Made by a program: the position numbers and the translations under genes
Part shown: positions 17,255-26,073 of the stretch, in pieces
How positions within the stretch are numbered: the first letter of the stretch is position 1
Layout of the letters: the number at the start of each line of letters is the position of its first letter
Assembly: GCA_016845245.1 (NCBI GenBank)
Contig: JAERSY010000060.1
Location: 1-59,370, forward strand
Length of the DNA: 59,370 nt
Reading direction: 5' to 3'
DNA from: Phycisphaerae bacterium
GTDB lineage: Bacteria; Planctomycetota; Phycisphaerae; Phycisphaerales; SM1A02
The notes under the pieces: generated by a model
Seen by the model: only the letters and a program-made list of their open reading frames with translations
What the model was told of the DNA's origin: nothing
Database searches by the model: none

Positions 17255-17613
17255 TAGTTACTCCTTGTCTCTTCAATACAACATGAAACTCAAACTCGTT
17301 CTGCCCGCGGCAGTTGTGAAATTCTCATTGATCGTTACACGCATACCGAGATTGAGTGAAAGAACACAGCAAGTTACAAGTGATTAATCTGAATCGAAAA
17401 CTTACTGCGGTTTTTCTTACGCCACACTTTTCTCTAATGTTTGCGAAAACTAAAGGGAATCTTTTAAAGCAACAAATTTCAGTTCTGCCAAATTGTCAGT
17501 CAACAATACATGCTTCAGAAACAACGATGGAATGTTGTTTCATAAGTGTTTTATTCGTGCGATGTTGATGACAACGCTCAATTGACAGTGGTTGCACAAT
17601 GGAAGGAGAATGT
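17255..17613. other. Intergenic region between divergent genes, no gene seen
   Basis: This A/T-rich stretch separates the XRE-TPR gene (minus) from the lipoprotein gene (plus) and should hold both promoters. TTGACA occurs at 17581-17586, close to the plus-strand gene. A 70-codon open frame at 17356-17568 lacks a ribosome binding site and protein-like composition, so I do not call it. No hairpin or repeat stands out. Confidence 0.5.
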
Positions 17614-18345
17614 ATGCATTTGATACATAAAATAATGGCTACAAGTTTGCTTGCTTGTTTAGGAAATGTCGTGGGTTGTCAAACAACTCCGTTTGAACTT
17701 AGGGTGGTATCGAAGGATGGCGAATTCCACTTTGTCTTGCGATACCCGCCAATGGAAGAAAACAGGCGATATGATTTAGATGGTCTTGAGCATATTATCA
17801 TTGTCAATGATGGTGTGACGTATCGTTTTTATCCTCACCTTGGCATTGCTGTTGAAGTCGGCACGAACAGGGTTTACCGGCTCGACATTGAAGATTTACA
17901 ACGCTTACTTGATGCATTAGGAATTGACGGCTTACAACATTTTGCCAGCGTAGCCACGATGAATGAAACAACCACGATGAACAGCGTCGGTGCAATTGGT
18001 GGTGTTGAAGGCGTTTTTGAATCAGACAATCAAAATGTCACGCTTGAGCTCAAGCTACGGGGTGATGTGCCTATTCCCCAACATAGTGATGAACAATGGC
18101 CATCTCTTGAACAAGAACTTTACATTTTCCCTGATGGCGTGAAGGGGTCACCTGATGAACTTTTGCTTGCGTTGTCTGGAGATCGGGAAGACGTTCTTCG
18201 ATACCTATTAAAACTCGGCATCGAAGAAGCCACATTTAATGTTGGAGAGAGTGAGTGGCTCATTCAGTGGAGTAAAGAAGCAAATCTCATTGATGTCTTT
18301 TGTAACGAAATCTTGATGTTTTCAGTAGACCCAGAGCAAAACTAA
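17614..18345 (+). CDS. Putative lipoprotein of unknown function
   Basis: The N-terminus has a short basic start, a hydrophobic core and the lipobox-like VVGC with Cys22, followed by QTTP, so the protein is probably lipid-anchored. The mature part (about 220 aa) is rich in acidic and hydrophobic residues and shows no domain I recognise. The ATG at 17614 follows GGAAGGAG by a normal distance; the ATG at 17599 overlaps that site and is less likely. The next gene begins 3 bp after its stop, so they form a unit. Function unknown. Confidence 0.65.
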   Translation: MHLIHKIMATSLLACLGNVVGCQTTPFELRVVSKDGEFHFVLRYPPMEENRRYDLDGLEHIIIVNDGVTYRFYPHLGIAVEVGTNRVYRLDIEDLQRLLDALGIDGLQHFASVATMNETTTMNSVGAIGGVEGVFESDNQNVTLELKLRGDVPIPQHSDEQWPSLEQELYIFPDGVKGSPDELLLALSGDREDVLRYLLKLGIEEATFNVGESEWLIQWSKEANLIDVFCNEILMFSVDPEQN

Positions 18346-18348
18346 ACA

Positions 18349-18795
18349 ATGGTTACTCAAATTCCTCTCTTTCTCATTCATGCAGCAGAAATCGCAGCAT
18401 GCCGTGCCCTGAACAATTCTTCAGGGTGCGGTGAGATTTCTGGCTCAGTAGGCATTACAACTTCTGGAGAAGTCGTACTCACTGCGAAACTCGAACGTTG
18501 GACGATTGAATTAGAAGTTACAGTCGTCACGAATGAGGAGGGCAATGCCTTGTATCGTTGTAAACCTCAATGCGTCTCGATTGGTATACATGAGATATTG
18601 CTTGATGACAAACATCACTTTGTAACACGCAATGCCGAAGAAGCAATCATGAAATGCACAAACCTAGTTCGAACGGTTTGCCCCGTGTTAATGCCACTTA
18701 CCGTAGATACGATACCTCGGGCAATTCACCGAGCTTGGAAAGAACCAGAAGCGACGGAGAAATTGATTGTTTCCATTGTGAACGAACATTCTTAG
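18349..18795 (+). CDS. Hypothetical protein, partner of the putative lipoprotein
   Basis: This 148-residue protein has several cysteines and no clear signal peptide (the N-terminus is only mildly hydrophobic) and no transmembrane helix. It begins 3 bp after the stop of the lipoprotein gene, so it is almost certainly co-transcribed and may be translationally coupled; there is no separate ribosome binding site. The HWE kinase gene starts 55 bp downstream. I do not recognise a family. The tight spacing and lack of competing frames make it probably real. Confidence 0.6.
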   Translation: MVTQIPLFLIHAAEIAACRALNNSSGCGEISGSVGITTSGEVVLTAKLERWTIELEVTVVTNEEGNALYRCKPQCVSIGIHEILLDDKHHFVTRNAEEAIMKCTNLVRTVCPVLMPLTVDTIPRAIHRAWKEPEATEKLIVSIVNEHS

Positions 18796-18837
18796 GAGTT
18801 TTCGCCACGGATAACCCAAAAGGTATTCTGCAGGAAG

Positions 18838-18843
18838 TATCGT
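18838..18843 (+). promoter_or_regulatory. -10-like hexamer, HWE kinase gene
   Basis: TATCGT followed by 7 bases and the GTG start at 18851. No ribosome binding site at a usable distance. Confidence 0.35.
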
Positions 18844-18850
18844 AGAAGTT

Positions 18851-20680
18851 GTGAGTGCATCAACTGTCCATGCGAATGACATTAATCACCTGTCATCAGG
18901 TATTCAATCCGTTGCTAAACAAGCTGATTGGGTCACAGTTAAAGCGTCTGACAATTTGTCAACGGTACTTGGGCTCGGCGGACTATCACTCGTTGATAAC
19001 CCAGACTTGTGGATTGGCAGAATCCATCCGGGTGATGTTGATGCGATTCGTGCTGCGCTCGATTCACTTGAACCGAATCAAGAAAAACGACTTGCATATC
19101 GATTTCGAGATGCCAATGATCGATATCGCTGGATGGGTTTTACATGCGGCGTGAACAATGGTTGTGTCACGGGCATCGTTGCAGACCTTACACATTTAAG
19201 AAGTCAAGAATATGCAAATCGCATCCACTTGGCAGGACGTGAATCACTCTCTCGACTGATTGAATCAAGTGACTTAAACCGTTCAATCAATGAGTTTTTA
19301 CACATTTTAGGCGTGGGCCTCGTCGTAGACAGGGCGCGGCTCGTTCGATTCAGAACTGATGGAAGGGCATTCATTACCCATGAATGGGTAAAGCATCGGG
19401 AGCAAGCATCAGCAGAAGTTCCTGAAGCAGTTGAACCCGATGCCGTTCATTGGTCAAAGGCACAGCTTGAGCTGAATCAGCACATCGTGATTGAGTCATG
19501 CAAAGACCCACAACTTCCAAGTGCTGTAGTAAAGACGTTGTCAAACAACAATGTTGGGGCAATTCTCGCAGTTCCGGCAATCATTAATGGCGTCGTTGAA
19601 GCGATGGCGTGTTTTGATGTTCCAAGTGAGCGGACGTGGTTGTCCATGGAAATTGAAGAAGCAACAGTCGTTTTAAATGGATACGCCAGAGCAGTAGAAC
19701 GAAGAATTGAAGACCGTAAAAGCGCCGCTGAAGAGTTTGAACTGAGGCGTTCGGAAGAACAATATCGATTGATAACATCACACTCGCCAGTTGTTTTGTT
19801 TGGCATTGACGTTCACGGCATCTTCACACTCAGCGAAGGTCAGGGGCTTGGCATCATGGGGGCCGAGAGCGGCAGCGTTGTTGGCAAAAGCATTTATCAC
19901 ATTTACCGTAATCATCCAGAGGTGCTGAGGCACGTGAACAAGGCACTTGGAGGTGTCGAATCGCATGGGCGTATTGAAATCGGTAACCATGTGATTGAAG
20001 GGTGGTTTACACCAGTGCTAGATGAAGACAAACTTGTTGTTGGCGTCTCTGGTGTTGCTGTTGACATCACGCTTAGGCACGAACTTGAGAAACAACAAAC
20101 GATCATGATGAGCGAGCTTGATCATCGAGTCAAGAACAACATCGCATCAGTCATGTCGCTCGTCATGCTCTCTCGTCAAAATGCAACTTCTATAGATGAG
20201 TTTGCAACCGCCCTTGATGGTCGGCTCAACGCGCTGGCAATTGCACATTCATCCCTTGCAAAAACACATTGGAGTGGAGCAGAGTTGGGCGAGATTCTTC
20301 GGCTCACACTCCAACCGTACATGGATGGCAAAGAAGACCGCATTCAGATTCACGGCGATGAATTGCAGTTGCCCGGCACTTACGCTCGCCCGATGTGTAT
20401 GGTGATTCACGAACTTGCCACAAATGCAATGAAGTATGGCTCATTATCTTGTGAAGAAGGCACAGTCATCATTGCATTTGATACAAGCGATTCATTACTC
20501 TGCCGGTTCTCTTGGACTGAGCGTGGTGGACCTCCAATTGATTCCGCGATTGAAGAGGGCACTGGAACTTCCTTGCTTGAGGGGTTGGTTTCACATGAAC
20601 TTCATGGCACAATTGATCGAAGTTATGAGCGGGAGGGTTTCCAATGCGAAATCAAAATCCCTGTTCAAGATGAGACCTAA
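18851..20680 (+). CDS. HWE-family sensor histidine kinase with PAS and GAF domains
   Basis: The order is a PAS-like domain (about 25-125), a GAF-like domain (about 130-285), a second PAS domain (about 300-415) and an HWE/HisKA_2 kinase core. The phosphoacceptor His425 is in SELDHRVKNNIASVMSL. The ATPase part has HELATNAMKYG (H520) and the W-x-E motif (W555), which define the HWE family. There is no membrane segment, so the signal is sensed in the cytoplasm, as in photosensory or general-stress kinases. No response regulator is adjacent, so its partner is elsewhere. The GTG start has no Shine-Dalgarno site but a TATCGT hexamer 7 bases upstream. Confidence 0.88.
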   Translation: MSASTVHANDINHLSSGIQSVAKQADWVTVKASDNLSTVLGLGGLSLVDNPDLWIGRIHPGDVDAIRAALDSLEPNQEKRLAYRFRDANDRYRWMGFTCGVNNGCVTGIVADLTHLRSQEYANRIHLAGRESLSRLIESSDLNRSINEFLHILGVGLVVDRARLVRFRTDGRAFITHEWVKHREQASAEVPEAVEPDAVHWSKAQLELNQHIVIESCKDPQLPSAVVKTLSNNNVGAILAVPAIINGVVEAMACFDVPSERTWLSMEIEEATVVLNGYARAVERRIEDRKSAAEEFELRRSEEQYRLITSHSPVVLFGIDVHGIFTLSEGQGLGIMGAESGSVVGKSIYHIYRNHPEVLRHVNKALGGVESHGRIEIGNHVIEGWFTPVLDEDKLVVGVSGVAVDITLRHELEKQQTIMMSELDHRVKNNIASVMSLVMLSRQNATSIDEFATALDGRLNALAIAHSSLAKTHWSGAELGEILRLTLQPYMDGKEDRIQIHGDELQLPGTYARPMCMVIHELATNAMKYGSLSCEEGTVIIAFDTSDSLLCRFSWTERGGPPIDSAIEEGTGTSLLEGLVSHELHGTIDRSYEREGFQCEIKIPVQDET

Positions 20681-20691
20681 GAGGGTTTTGG

Positions 20692-20697
20692 TACAAT
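20692..20697 (+). promoter_or_regulatory. -10 hexamer, purD (leaderless)
   Basis: TACAAT followed by 6 bases and the ATG at 20704, within a 23-bp gap after the kinase gene. This is one of the clearest leaderless-type starts here. Confidence 0.5.
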
Positions 20698-20703
20698 ACC
20701 CAA

Positions 20704-22152
20704 ATGGGAAAAAGAGAATGTCCAGAACAATGTAACGTCCTCCTCATCGGTGGCGGTGGCAGAGAACATGCACTTGCATGGAAGATGTCGCAATCTGAGC
20801 GCCTTGGAACACTCTACGCAACTGATTGTTCAAATGGTGGGATTGCAAAACTTGCGAAACCATGTGAAGAGAAGTGGGATGCGAGCCGTTCTTTTTTCCT
20901 TGGGAGATGGTGTGACCAACATGACATTGATTTGGTCGTTGTCGGTCCCGAAGTACCGCTTGCAGAGGGCATCGTTGATGAATTGACAACTGAGACGCGA
21001 CTCGTCTTTGGCCCCTGCAAAGAAGCTGCGAAAGTTGAAGCAGATAAATCGTTTGCGAAAGAACTCATGAGGCAGGCGTCAATTCCAACTGCAGATGCTC
21101 GTTCATTTTCAGATATCCAGTCAGCCAAACGTTATGTATTGCGTGGGCTTGATCGAGAGTTTGAATCTGAAGGCAAGGAACAACTTGCTGCAGAGATTAA
21201 TACGTTCATGGACGAAGTCCAAACTGAAGGTGCGGGAGGGACTGAAGCATTTTCAGATGAGCTGAATGAGATTCTCAGTAAACGCGAAGAACCCTGCGTC
21301 GTTAAAGCATCTGGCCTTGCTGCTGGAAAGGGCGTCATTCTCTGTCAAACCATCGGTGAGACGCTCGAAGCCATCGAACTCATCATGCAAGATAAAGCGT
21401 TTGGGGAAGCAGGCAACACGCTACTCATTGAGGAAATGATGACGGGACAAGAAGTAAGTGTGCTCGCACTTGTAGATGGTGAAACCATTTGGGTGTTAGA
21501 CCTCTGTCAAGACCACAAGCAAGTAGGCGAAGGGGATGTTGGTCCAAACACAGGCGGTATGGGCGCATTCTGCCCAGCACCACTCTTAAATGAAACAATG
21601 ATGGCTCAAGTTGAAAAAGAAATTCTTGTGCCAGCGATTGACGCAATGCGCCGAAATGGTGTGACGTATCGCGGTGTGTTGTACGCAGGGCTCATGCTCA
21701 CACCTGCAGGTCCAAAGGTGCTCGAGTTCAATTGCCGTTTTGGCGATCCAGAAACACAGCCACTGATGGCACGGCTCAATGGCGACTTGGTTGACATCTT
21801 ATGGAGAACAGCTGCAGGTACCTTAGACGGTTCATTAATCACATTTGATGACGTCACGACATGCTGTGTTGTCATGTGTAGTGAGGGATATCCCGGTTCT
21901 TATCACAAAGGTAAAACGATTGAGGGTATCGACAGCGTTGAGTCGGACAACCTCATCGTCTTTCATGCTGGCACAACAGTCACTGAAGATGGACTGCAAA
22001 CATCAGGCGGTCGCGTCCTCGGCGTGACAGCGATTGCTGACTCACTAGAAGATGCGAAAACGCAAGCAACTGAAGCGTGTTCTTCAATTCATTTTGACGG
22101 TGCATTTTGGCGCAAAGACATTGGCTGTCGACTCCAGCCAGAAGTCACGTAG
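20704..22152 (+). CDS. purD: Phosphoribosylamine-glycine ligase with an insertion
   Basis: PurD joins glycine to phosphoribosylamine in step two of purine synthesis. The N-terminal LLIGGGGREHALAW, GPEVPLAEGIVD, the ATP-grasp KASGLAAGKGV (201-211) and EFNCRFGDPETQ are all present. The protein is 482 aa, about 50 longer than usual. The excess is one acidic insertion at about residues 146-193, just before the ATP-binding lysine region. The rest aligns normally, so it should be active. The 3' end overlaps uvrB by 8 bp on the opposite strand. PurN for the next step is encoded 31 kb away. Confidence 0.93.
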   Translation: MGKRECPEQCNVLLIGGGGREHALAWKMSQSERLGTLYATDCSNGGIAKLAKPCEEKWDASRSFFLGRWCDQHDIDLVVVGPEVPLAEGIVDELTTETRLVFGPCKEAAKVEADKSFAKELMRQASIPTADARSFSDIQSAKRYVLRGLDREFESEGKEQLAAEINTFMDEVQTEGAGGTEAFSDELNEILSKREEPCVVKASGLAAGKGVILCQTIGETLEAIELIMQDKAFGEAGNTLLIEEMMTGQEVSVLALVDGETIWVLDLCQDHKQVGEGDVGPNTGGMGAFCPAPLLNETMMAQVEKEILVPAIDAMRRNGVTYRGVLYAGLMLTPAGPKVLEFNCRFGDPETQPLMARLNGDLVDILWRTAAGTLDGSLITFDDVTTCCVVMCSEGYPGSYHKGKTIEGIDSVESDNLIVFHAGTTVTEDGLQTSGGRVLGVTAIADSLEDAKTQATEACSSIHFDGAFWRKDIGCRLQPEVT

Positions 22153-24136
22153 ACTTTTGACGCAGAGCAGTAATATCGTCCCGCAGCATTGCTGCTTTTT
22201 CAAACTCAAGATTGTCTGCTGCGTCAAGCATTTCATTCTCTAGCATTTCGATTCGCTCATCGATATCAAACTCTTCATCTGTACCGTCAGCATGAAATGC
22301 CTCGCGAGCAATTTTTCTCGCGGCAAGTTCTGTTTCAATACCCTTCCGAATTGCTTTCTTAATCGACGTTGGTGTGATGTTGTTTGCTTCGTTGTACGCA
22401 AGTTGAATCGCTCGGCGGCGATTCGTTTCATCAATCGCAATCCGCATGTTTTCTGTAATCTCATCGCCATACAAAACGACTGATGCATCAACATTTCGAG
22501 CAGCACGTCCAATTGTCTGAATGAGACTCGTCACGCTCCGAAGAAACCCTGACTTATCCGCATCCAAAATGCAAACAAGAGAAACTTCTGGCAAATCCAA
22601 CCCTTCTCTCAACAGATTGACTCCGATGAGCACATCAAACAGGCCTTCGCGGAGTTCACGCAAAATCTCTATCCGTTCTAGCGTGTCGATATCGCTGTGG
22701 AGATACTTACACCTGAGTTTCGTTTTATCAAGGTAACTGGAAAGTTCCTCCGCCATCCGTTTGGTCAGCACAGTGACAAGAACGCGTTGGCCTTTTTCTG
22801 CTCTTAACTTTGCTTCCTCGATGAGGTCAGGAACTTGGTTTTCAGCCGGTTTTACTTCGATGATTGGGTCGAGTAAGCCAGTTGGTCGAATGACTTGCTC
22901 CGCGACCTCGCCGCCAGATTGTTCTAGCTCAAAGTCAGAAGGCGTTGCAGATACGTACACTGTTTGAGGCACGAGGTCATTAAACTCATCAAACATGAGC
23001 GGGCGATTATCAAGCGCGCTAGGTAGACGGAAGCCATGTTCAACGAGCGTTCTCTTTCGTGCTTGGTCGCCGTTAAACATCGCACGAATCTGTGGAACTG
23101 TGACATGTGACTCATCAATAAACAGTAACCAGTCATTTGGATCTCGGTTTGGAATGTGCCTGAAGTAATCGAGTAAACAAAATGGTCTCGACCCTTCGGG
23201 TCTGTCCTCTAAGTGTCTGGCATAGTTTTCAATGCCGTTGCAATAGCCAACTTCCTCAATCATCTCTAAGTCATATTGCGTCCGAGCAAGAATTCTTTGG
23301 GCTTCTAACAATTTCCCATTATCTTTAAGCATATTCACGTGTTCCATGAGTTCTGCGCGAATGGCTTTTGTTGCACGTTTCAACCCTTCTTGCGGCATGA
23401 CGTAGTGAACTGCAGGGAAGATAAAGACATCCGTTTCTTGGGCGAGTGTTTCGCCACTCACAGGATGAATGAATTCCACACGTTCAATCTCATCACCAAA
23501 GAACTCCACGCGGATGCCGAACTGTTCATATGCGGGATAGATTTCGAGAACATCACCGCGGAGCCGGAAGGTGCCTCGTTCAAAATCTAAGTCATTGCGG
23601 CGGTACTGCATATCGCTGAGTTCAAGGAGTAAACTGCGTCTATTCTTGGTTTGGCCAACACTTAAGTGCACGATGCGATTTTGGTATGAATCAGGTGAAC
23701 CAAGACCATAGATACAACTGACTGAGGAAACAACGATGACATCATCACGACCGATGAGACTGCTTGTTGTTTTCAATCGAAGACGGTCGAGGTCGTCATT
23801 TCGTGCAGCATCTTTTTCGATGTAAATATCACGTTGAGGAATGTACGCTTCGGGTTGATAGTAATCGTAATAACTTACAAAATACGTCACTGCGTTATTG
23901 GGGAAGAGGGATTTCATCTCTTCAAAGAGTTGCGCAGCAAGCGTTTTGTTGTGACTTAGAATCAGGGTGGGTTTATTGACATTTGCGATGACGTTCGCCA
24001 TCGTAAATGTCTTACCCGTTCCGGTTGCTCCAAGGAGCGTTTTGTGTCGTTCCCCATCTTGAATCCAATTTGTGAGCGTTTCAATCGATTGTGGTTGATC
24101 ACCACATGGTTTAAATTCGCTGACAAGTTGGAACAT
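22145..24136 (-). CDS. uvrB: Excinuclease ABC subunit B
   Basis: UvrB verifies DNA damage after UvrA loading and positions UvrC for incision. The Walker A GATGTGKT is at about residues 37-44, and the beta-hairpin segment YYDYYQPEAYIP is intact. The helicase motifs (including DEAD-like DES in LFIDESH) and the C-terminal UVR motif (DNLEFEKAAMLRDDI) are present. The 663-aa length is standard. It begins 7 bp after the gcvH stop with no ribosome binding site, so it is expressed with gcvH, an unusual pairing. No LexA-like site is visible upstream of the pair. Confidence 0.97.
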   Translation of the reverse strand: MFQLVSEFKPCGDQPQSIETLTNWIQDGERHKTLLGATGTGKTFTMANVIANVNKPTLILSHNKTLAAQLFEEMKSLFPNNAVTYFVSYYDYYQPEAYIPQRDIYIEKDAARNDDLDRLRLKTTSSLIGRDDVIVVSSVSCIYGLGSPDSYQNRIVHLSVGQTKNRRSLLLELSDMQYRRNDLDFERGTFRLRGDVLEIYPAYEQFGIRVEFFGDEIERVEFIHPVSGETLAQETDVFIFPAVHYVMPQEGLKRATKAIRAELMEHVNMLKDNGKLLEAQRILARTQYDLEMIEEVGYCNGIENYARHLEDRPEGSRPFCLLDYFRHIPNRDPNDWLLFIDESHVTVPQIRAMFNGDQARKRTLVEHGFRLPSALDNRPLMFDEFNDLVPQTVYVSATPSDFELEQSGGEVAEQVIRPTGLLDPIIEVKPAENQVPDLIEEAKLRAEKGQRVLVTVLTKRMAEELSSYLDKTKLRCKYLHSDIDTLERIEILRELREGLFDVLIGVNLLREGLDLPEVSLVCILDADKSGFLRSVTSLIQTIGRAARNVDASVVLYGDEITENMRIAIDETNRRRAIQLAYNEANNITPTSIKKAIRKGIETELAARKIAREAFHADGTDEEFDIDERIEMLENEMLDAADNLEFEKAAMLRDDITALRQKST

Positions 24137-24143
24137 TGTGTTG

Positions 24144-24524
24144 TTAGGCAGGGTATTTCCCGTCGTAGGTTTCTTGGTTCATCAATTCTTCCAATGATGA
24201 AGCATCACTGATTTTGATCTTAGACAACCACCCCGCACCAAAAGGATCGCTATTCAATAAAGCAGGGTCATCTGACACCGCGTCGTTGATTTCTATGACT
24301 TCTCCATCAAACGCTGAAATGACATCGCTTGTCGTTTTGACAGACTCGACCTCACCCATTGAATCACCTGCTTGAACAGCGGTGCCAACGGGTTGCATTT
24401 CAACATAAGTAATGTCTGTTAATTCATTTGCGGCAAACTGGGAAATACCAACAGTGACGATGTCACCTTCGACGGTATACCATTCATGAGATTCTGAAAA
24501 ACGACATTCGGATGGACTTGGCAT
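24144..24524 (-). CDS. gcvH: Glycine cleavage system H protein
   Basis: GcvH carries the lipoyl arm that shuttles the aminomethyl group of glycine between GcvP, GcvT and the L protein. The lipoylation site is Lys63 in GEVESVKTTSDV. SHEWYTVEGDIVTVGIS and the C-terminal GAGWLSKIK segment are typical. The product is 126 aa, normal size. The start at 24524 is supported by AGGAG about 11 bases upstream. The genes gcvT and gcvP are not in the window. It forms a two-gene unit with uvrB. Confidence 0.95.
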   Translation of the reverse strand: MPSPSECRFSESHEWYTVEGDIVTVGISQFAANELTDITYVEMQPVGTAVQAGDSMGEVESVKTTSDVISAFDGEVIEINDAVSDDPALLNSDPFGAGWLSKIKISDASSLEELMNQETYDGKYPA

Positions 24525-24557
24525 TAGAAAATTTCTCCTTATGTGGGTTTGGAGAGG

Positions 24558-24564
24558 TATAGTA
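24558..24564. promoter_or_regulatory. Candidate divergent -10 for gcvH and the TIM-barrel gene
   Basis: TATAGT on the plus strand (24558-24563) overlaps TACTAT on the minus strand (24559-24564), midway between the divergent genes. No good -35 is seen on either side. Confidence 0.3.
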
Positions 24565-24615
24565 CCGCTTCGTAAAGAATCACATCTCAAATTCGAGCGA
24601 AGAACTCAAATTTAC

Positions 24616-25386
24616 ATGTCAATTTTATTTACTTTAGCCATGCAATCCATGAACTCCCTGTTGTCAAAGGGAGAGGTGCAGATTGAGGACATACCGAGCA
24701 CTTCCTCTGAGAAACTCGATTTGAGGGGCATTGTTGTGGATGCTGACCATCTTGCGGGGTGGTCACTAGAAACGTATGACAAGTTCCGGAACTTTGCAGA
24801 TAAAGCGAATGCCCCATGCCTGCTCGTCAGAGACAATACAGTCCTTGAGTTTGGTGGCTCAAAGAGCGAAGAATCTATCGAACGCATACGCCGGCTGTCT
24901 GTGGCGGCGAACAGATTGGGTTGCAATGCGATTGGGATTACACCCCATTTTCCAGATGATGAACATCAAGTGACGCACATCATTGAGTCCCTTCGTTCAA
25001 CCATGCAATACGTAGAGCGACTGGAGTTGAATTTACTCATTCAGCCAAGTGAAGGCAAAACCAGTGAGCCAGATGAGCATATTGAAATTATTAAACAAGT
25101 GGGTGGATTTAGAATTGGAGCACTTCCTACATTTTCTGCTGCCATCGCAACGGGTGATGGAATTGGGGCACTGCAAAAATTAGCGCCATATGCAGGTGCA
25201 ATCATTGCTGATTTTCCAACAGGTCGTGGAAAGAAGGCAATTTCCCTAGAGGCAGGTCTGCAGGCAGTGATTGATGTTGGTTACTCCAACACGATTGCGT
25301 TGAATTACACTGGTTCTGGTAATCCAATGCCTCAACTCACGAAAGCTTCAAAGGCGTTGTATGCTTACTTAGAGCCGGGGGATTGA
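24616..25386 (+). CDS. TIM-barrel protein, sugar phosphate isomerase/epimerase-like
   Basis: This 256-residue soluble protein has alternating strand-helix pattern with GIVVDADHLAGWS near the start, ITPHFPDDEH and a C-terminal TIALNYTGSGNP segment. These loosely fit the xylose isomerase-like TIM-barrel superfamily, but I cannot identify all metal ligands and the call is tentative. The ATG at 24616 is the first Met that gives a sensible N-terminus; the open frame begins at 24541. No ribosome binding site is clear. It is followed by cmk after 3 bp and plsC by overlap, so it belongs to an operon. Substrate unknown. Confidence 0.55.
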   Translation: MSILFTLAMQSMNSLLSKGEVQIEDIPSTSSEKLDLRGIVVDADHLAGWSLETYDKFRNFADKANAPCLLVRDNTVLEFGGSKSEESIERIRRLSVAANRLGCNAIGITPHFPDDEHQVTHIIESLRSTMQYVERLELNLLIQPSEGKTSEPDEHIEIIKQVGGFRIGALPTFSAAIATGDGIGALQKLAPYAGAIIADFPTGRGKKAISLEAGLQAVIDVGYSNTIALNYTGSGNPMPQLTKASKALYAYLEPGD

Positions 25387-25389
25387 TGT

Positions 25390-26073
25390 ATGACCGCTCG
25401 CTCTATCATCACAATTGACGGAGCTGCTGGAACTGGAAAGTCTTCAGTGGCAGGGCTTCTTGCAAAAAAACTAGACGCGGGGTGTTTAGATTCCGGTGCG
25501 ATGTATCGCGCAGTTGCTGTCTTAGCAATCGATTTTGACATTAAGCCAACCGATGGGCTCGCCCTTGCCAATAAAGTGAACGAGGTAGGGATTTCATTCA
25601 ATTGGGAAAAAGACCCTCCAACAGTGATGCTTGGTGGAGTTGATGTTTCAGAGCGTATTCGCGAACTTGATATCAGTGGTATCGTCTCTTCAGTTGCAAA
25701 ACAGCCAGAGGTACGCGCAGTGTTGATGGATCAACAACGAATCATCGCAAGCACGCATCCACTTCTTGTGACAGAGGGACGTGATCAAGGTTCGGTTGTG
25801 TTTCCTGAAGCGATTGTTCATTTTTTCTTAGAAGCTGATTTAGCGGAGCGAACGAAACGAAGAACAAAGCAACTGCAAGAATCTGGTAATGACGTGCACC
25901 CAGACGTCGTCGCAGAAGATATAAAAAATAGAGACCACATTGACTCGACGAGAAGTGATGGCCCACTGATTTGCCCAGAAGGTGCAGTCGTGATTAACAC
26001 GTCTAACCACACACTTGAAGAAGTCGTTGAGAAGATGGAACACATTGTTCGTCGCACGCTCAGTAACCAATGA
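25390..26073 (+). CDS. cmk: Cytidylate kinase
   Basis: Cmk phosphorylates CMP and dCMP to the diphosphates. The P-loop is GAAGTGKSS (residues 9-17), a mild variant of the usual GPAGSGKST. LDSGAMYRAVA binds the nucleotide, TEGRDQGSVVFP matches the GRDIGTVVFP motif with Gln for Ile, and the lid carries the ERTKRRTKQL arginines. The 227-aa length is normal. It lies between the TIM-barrel gene and plsC; cmk-plsC is a common bacterial pair. Its stop overlaps the plsC start by 4 bp. Confidence 0.93.
   Translation: MTARSIITIDGAAGTGKSSVAGLLAKKLDAGCLDSGAMYRAVAVLAIDFDIKPTDGLALANKVNEVGISFNWEKDPPTVMLGGVDVSERIRELDISGIVSSVAKQPEVRAVLMDQQRIIASTHPLLVTEGRDQGSVVFPEAIVHFFLEADLAERTKRRTKQLQESGNDVHPDVVAEDIKNRDHIDSTRSDGPLICPEGAVVINTSNHTLEEVVEKMEHIVRRTLSNQ

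Noticed and set aside
17356-17568. 70-codon open frame in the gap before the lipoprotein gene
   Set aside because: No ribosome binding site, unnatural composition, and the region is better explained as divergent promoter space.
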